Source of the DNA: Lentisphaeria bacterium UBA7640
GTDB taxonomy: Bacteria > Verrucomicrobiota > Lentisphaeria > Victivallales > Victivallaceae
Assembly: GCA_002483765.1 (NCBI GenBank)
Contig: DLIO01000011.1
Coordinates: 1-26,842 of the forward strand
Length of the DNA: 26,842 nucleotides
Reading direction: 5' to 3'
Shown: positions 24,866 to 26,842 of the stretch, piece by piece
Position numbering within the stretch: position 1 is the first letter of the stretch
Layout: the number at the start of each line of letters is the position of its first letter
Notes under the pieces: model-generated
What the model was told of the DNA's origin: nothing
Databases searched by the model: none
Seen by the model: the letters and a program-made list of their open reading frames with translations, nothing else
Program-made: the position numbers and the translations under genes

Positions 24866-26626
24866 TTATTGATTATCCTTATTTTTCAAGTATTGAGGCA
24901 GGAGATGCGGCTTTAAATCAAGGATATGATTTTTCATTAAGTGTGGTAAATCTTTCATGGTTAAGCCTTTTTCTTTTAACGCCGTTTCAAATGATGCTTT
25001 GGCTACGGCGGCTTGTTCTGTGCGTCCGAGTTTGTCCAAGGTTTGTGCATAAAAAAACCAATTCAACACGCCATAAGGATAAAGCTGGGTCTCTTTCTCA
25101 AAATAAGGTAATGCTTTCTCCGGTTCATTGTTCAAACAATAGATTCGTGCCATAGTGTTATTATAATTGAGAAAGTTATTGTGACCGGTAAGCGTGGGGA
25201 TTCGCGAAAAATAACTGAGTGCAGCGTCTGGTTGTTTTGCATCATAGAGCGCAATCAAGCCAGCGCGGTATAGAGCAAAGGGTGACGGCAGGATTTGTGC
25301 GCTTTTGGCAAATTGCCGAATCGCTAGTGGTCCGTTACCAATATCAACATTTTTACAACCTGAACGATATAGCCAAGAACTCCATGCGTTTAAAATCGCA
25401 AAATACAAAGCTGTACACAAAAACATCACGGCGACTGCCTGACTAAGGGTCTTGATATTGCGTTGTGACTTGAGCCGTTTGGGGGTCATAAAATCATGCC
25501 AGAATATCCCAACAATTAATAGGAAGAAATATTTACAGGGCCAGGATTCCAGAGTGACATCAACCATGCCACTGAACAACAATATCAAAAAACTAAACAG
25601 CAAGAGCATAGATTCGGCAGTGAAAGATTTTTTTATGACAGTCGGCAAAGGACGAAATACGAGATAAAACCACGCGATAAATGCTGGCAAACCGTAAGAC
25701 GCCGCGATGAACAAAATTTGATTATGGGGATGAGGACTGCGTTCCGCAACAAAAATGCTCAAAAAATATCCGGGAGAACAATTTAAAAATGAAAAATCTT
25801 CATACAGCCAAGGCGACACTCCAAGCCAGGGATGTTGGCCTAGTATCCGCAAAGCGGTTGGAAAAAGATAGACGCGTGCGTCATGGATTTCGTCAACTTT
25901 GAACATTATAAGTGCCACAGCTACAATCGCAACTATTGAACATAGACTGAGTACAACAATTCCGGCATTACGATTACGACGGAAGAGAGCGATAACTCCA
26001 AAACAGAACAATGTTCCAAACAGCGCCAGCAAAGCGCCACGTGAAGGATAAAGACTAAATTGCCAGAGTGATGCTATTCCAATTATAATTATTGCGCCAT
26101 TTCTAACGCGATATCTTAAATTAGATTTATAGATTAAATAACACAGTGCGACAGTCGCGATAATTAATAGTGACGCACTCCAATTCCAATTTCCAGTAAG
26201 GCCATGCTGGGTATTGTTATCGTTAAACTTACGCAATGACCAGACAAGGTTGAGCAACCAAAAACCCCCAAGCGCAAAAGGGATTAATTTGCGACATTCA
26301 GAAGCATAACGCCAACCAAAAATAATTAAAACTACTGGCAATAAAGAACTCAATGCGTAGTCAACTCTGAAAAAAAACAGACTTTGGACTATAACCGCGA
26401 CGATAAATGTTAAAACGGCTAACGTCGGCAGTGTCGCAGGCAGTTTTGTGTCGTTTTTGAATAAGATGAAAAAAATCGCTAACGCGGCAATCACCGCATC
26501 AGAAGAGAGTTCAAAAGAAAAATGATAGGGAAGATTATAAAAACAATAAACCAGCGCCAAAGGGAATTTCAGAAAAATGGCGATAAAGAGAATTAGTACC
26601 GAAGTTGTTTGAAAATTAAAGCGCAT
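24866..26626 (-). CDS. Wzy/O-antigen ligase-like protein with TPR tail
   Basis: A 586-residue membrane protein of the Wzy_C (O-antigen ligase/polymerase) superfamily. About eleven hydrophobic segments cover residues 1-415, with GLTGNWNWSA at 142-151, SRGALLAL at 195-202 and the large periplasmic loop holding HPWLGVSP (265-272) and HPHNQ (299-303), the most conserved motifs of the family. Residues 440-560 form TPR-like repeats (ALYRAGLIALYDAKQPDAAL, EPEKALPYFEKETQLYP), an arrangement seen in protein O-oligosaccharyltransferases and PilO/PglL-like ligases. It may therefore transfer glycan to proteins or lipid A. No Shine-Dalgarno is visible before ATG 26626; the leader consists of heptamer repeats. 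The glycosyltransferase follows directly. The right neighbour is outside the window. Confidence 0.85.
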   Translation of the reverse strand: MRFNFQTTSVLILFIAIFLKFPLALVYCFYNLPYHFSFELSSDAVIAALAIFFILFKNDTKLPATLPTLAVLTFIVAVIVQSLFFFRVDYALSSLLPVVLIIFGWRYASECRKLIPFALGGFWLLNLVWSLRKFNDNNTQHGLTGNWNWSASLLIIATVALCYLIYKSNLRYRVRNGAIIIIGIASLWQFSLYPSRGALLALFGTLFCFGVIALFRRNRNAGIVVLSLCSIVAIVAVALIMFKVDEIHDARVYLFPTALRILGQHPWLGVSPWLYEDFSFLNCSPGYFLSIFVAERSPHPHNQILFIAASYGLPAFIAWFYLVFRPLPTVIKKSFTAESMLLLFSFLILLFSGMVDVTLESWPCKYFFLLIVGIFWHDFMTPKRLKSQRNIKTLSQAVAVMFLCTALYFAILNAWSSWLYRSGCKNVDIGNGPLAIRQFAKSAQILPSPFALYRAGLIALYDAKQPDAALSYFSRIPTLTGHNNFLNYNNTMARIYCLNNEPEKALPYFEKETQLYPYGVLNWFFYAQTLDKLGRTEQAAVAKASFETALKEKGLTMKDLPHLMKNHILDLKPHLLPQYLKNKDNQ

Positions 26627-26630
26627 TGGT

Positions 26631-26676
26631 TTTAAGGTTTAAGGGTTAAGTTTTAAGGGTTAAGGGTTAAGTTTTA
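26631..26676. repeat. Degenerate heptamer repeat (TTAAGGG) before the wzy-like gene
   Basis: The stretch is built from TTAAGGG/TTTAAGG units with TTAAG interruptions; the 15-mer AAGGGTTAAGTTTTA occurs twice, at 26641-26655 and 26662-26676. On the minus strand it reads CCCTTAA and ends five bases before the ATG at 26626, so it forms the leader of that mRNA. Such a tract is prone to slippage. It contains no ribosome binding site. Confidence 0.85.
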
Positions 26677-26730
26677 GAATCTAGAATGGAGAATTTTAAA
26701 CGCGTATAAAATGATATAATTATAGTTTTG

Positions 26731-26785
26731 AATTAGCGCGCGCCACATCATTCGATATGGTCAAAACATTATGCGCGCGTGAATT
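26731..26785. repeat. GC-alternating inverted repeat, copy 3, with long loop
   Basis: AATT, two imperfect positions and CGCGCGC (26737-26743) pair with GCGCGCG (26773-26779) and AATT (26782-26785). The loop is 29 bases (26744-26772) in place of one, and still ends in ATTAT like the core of the other copies. It lies upstream of the wzy-like gene and, in the plus direction, just after an extended -10-like TGATATAAT at 26712-26720. Confidence 0.7.
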
Positions 26786-26820
26786 AAAGAGCCAATTTAC
26801 AACGAATACATCCGCGTCCA

Positions 26821-26842
26821 AGACCTTAAAGACCTTAAAGAC
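26821..26842. repeat. 9-bp tandem repeat AGACCTTAA at the right edge
   Basis: The unit AGACCTTAA occurs two and a half times (26821-26829, 26830-26838, then AGAC) and runs off the window, so its full length is unknown. It lies in non-coding sequence upstream of the wzy-like gene. Confidence 0.8.

Noticed and set aside
26631..26676. Telomere-like array (TTAAGGG units)
   Set aside because: Too short and interrupted, and it sits directly next to a start codon inside continuous gene-bearing sequence; treated as a simple sequence repeat.
1..26842. CRISPR array, tRNA, rRNA, transposase or integrase
   Set aside because: No regularly spaced repeats with unique spacers, no cloverleaf or rRNA-like sequence, and no recombinase motifs found by reading; the intergenic spaces are all under 250 bp.

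Overview
The window is a 26.8 kb stretch of bacterial chromosome with moderate GC and tightly packed genes. It encodes 17 proteins and no RNA genes that I can see. The gene content points to the PVC superphylum, most likely Lentisphaerota or Kiritimatiellota. The reasons are an operon of several SPFH proteins with a P-type ATPase and an ABC-2 exporter, a long membrane-anchored protein that I recognise only as PVC-like, a Gfo/Idh oxidoreductase paired with an AraC regulator, and two divergent MiaA proteins. This placement comes from family recognition, not from a marker-gene search.

Layout. Bases 1-1591 hold a PHP-domain phosphoesterase and a small cupin protein, the cupin with its own promoter and a dyad over the -10 box. 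Bases 1834-4830 hold a miaA gene translationally coupled to a Gfo/Idh/MocA oxidoreductase, divergent from an AraC-family regulator. Bases 5053-15446 are one seven-gene operon on the plus strand: a polytopic SPFH protein, an HflC-like protein, an HflK-like protein, a P1B-type metal ATPase with a His-rich tail, an ABC-2 ATPase, its permease, and a conserved membrane-anchored helical protein. ilvD (minus) and ffh (plus) follow, divergently transcribed from a shared promoter region, and ffh is followed by a small membrane/TPR-like protein. Bases 19705-21993 hold a divergent pair, a double zinc-ribbon tail-anchored protein and a fourth SPFH protein with a C-terminal GYF_2-type domain. Their predicted promoters share one -35 region. 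A second, divergent miaA follows. Bases 22952-26626 on the minus strand carry a GT-C glycosyltransferase and a Wzy/O-antigen-ligase-like protein with a TPR tail, which looks like a surface polysaccharide or protein glycosylation module.

How the parts may work together. The seven-gene operon is the most interesting part. SPFH proteins build membrane microdomains or cages (HflK/HflC around FtsH in the known case). Here three of them are cotranscribed with a metal pump and an ABC exporter, which suggests one envelope system for metal or stress homeostasis or for organised export. The second SPFH unit with its zinc-ribbon partner lies 5.5 kb further on. Non-coding structure includes a family of GC-alternating inverted repeats in three intergenic regions, a heptamer repeat directly in front of the wzy-like gene, and a 9-bp tandem repeat that runs off the right edge.
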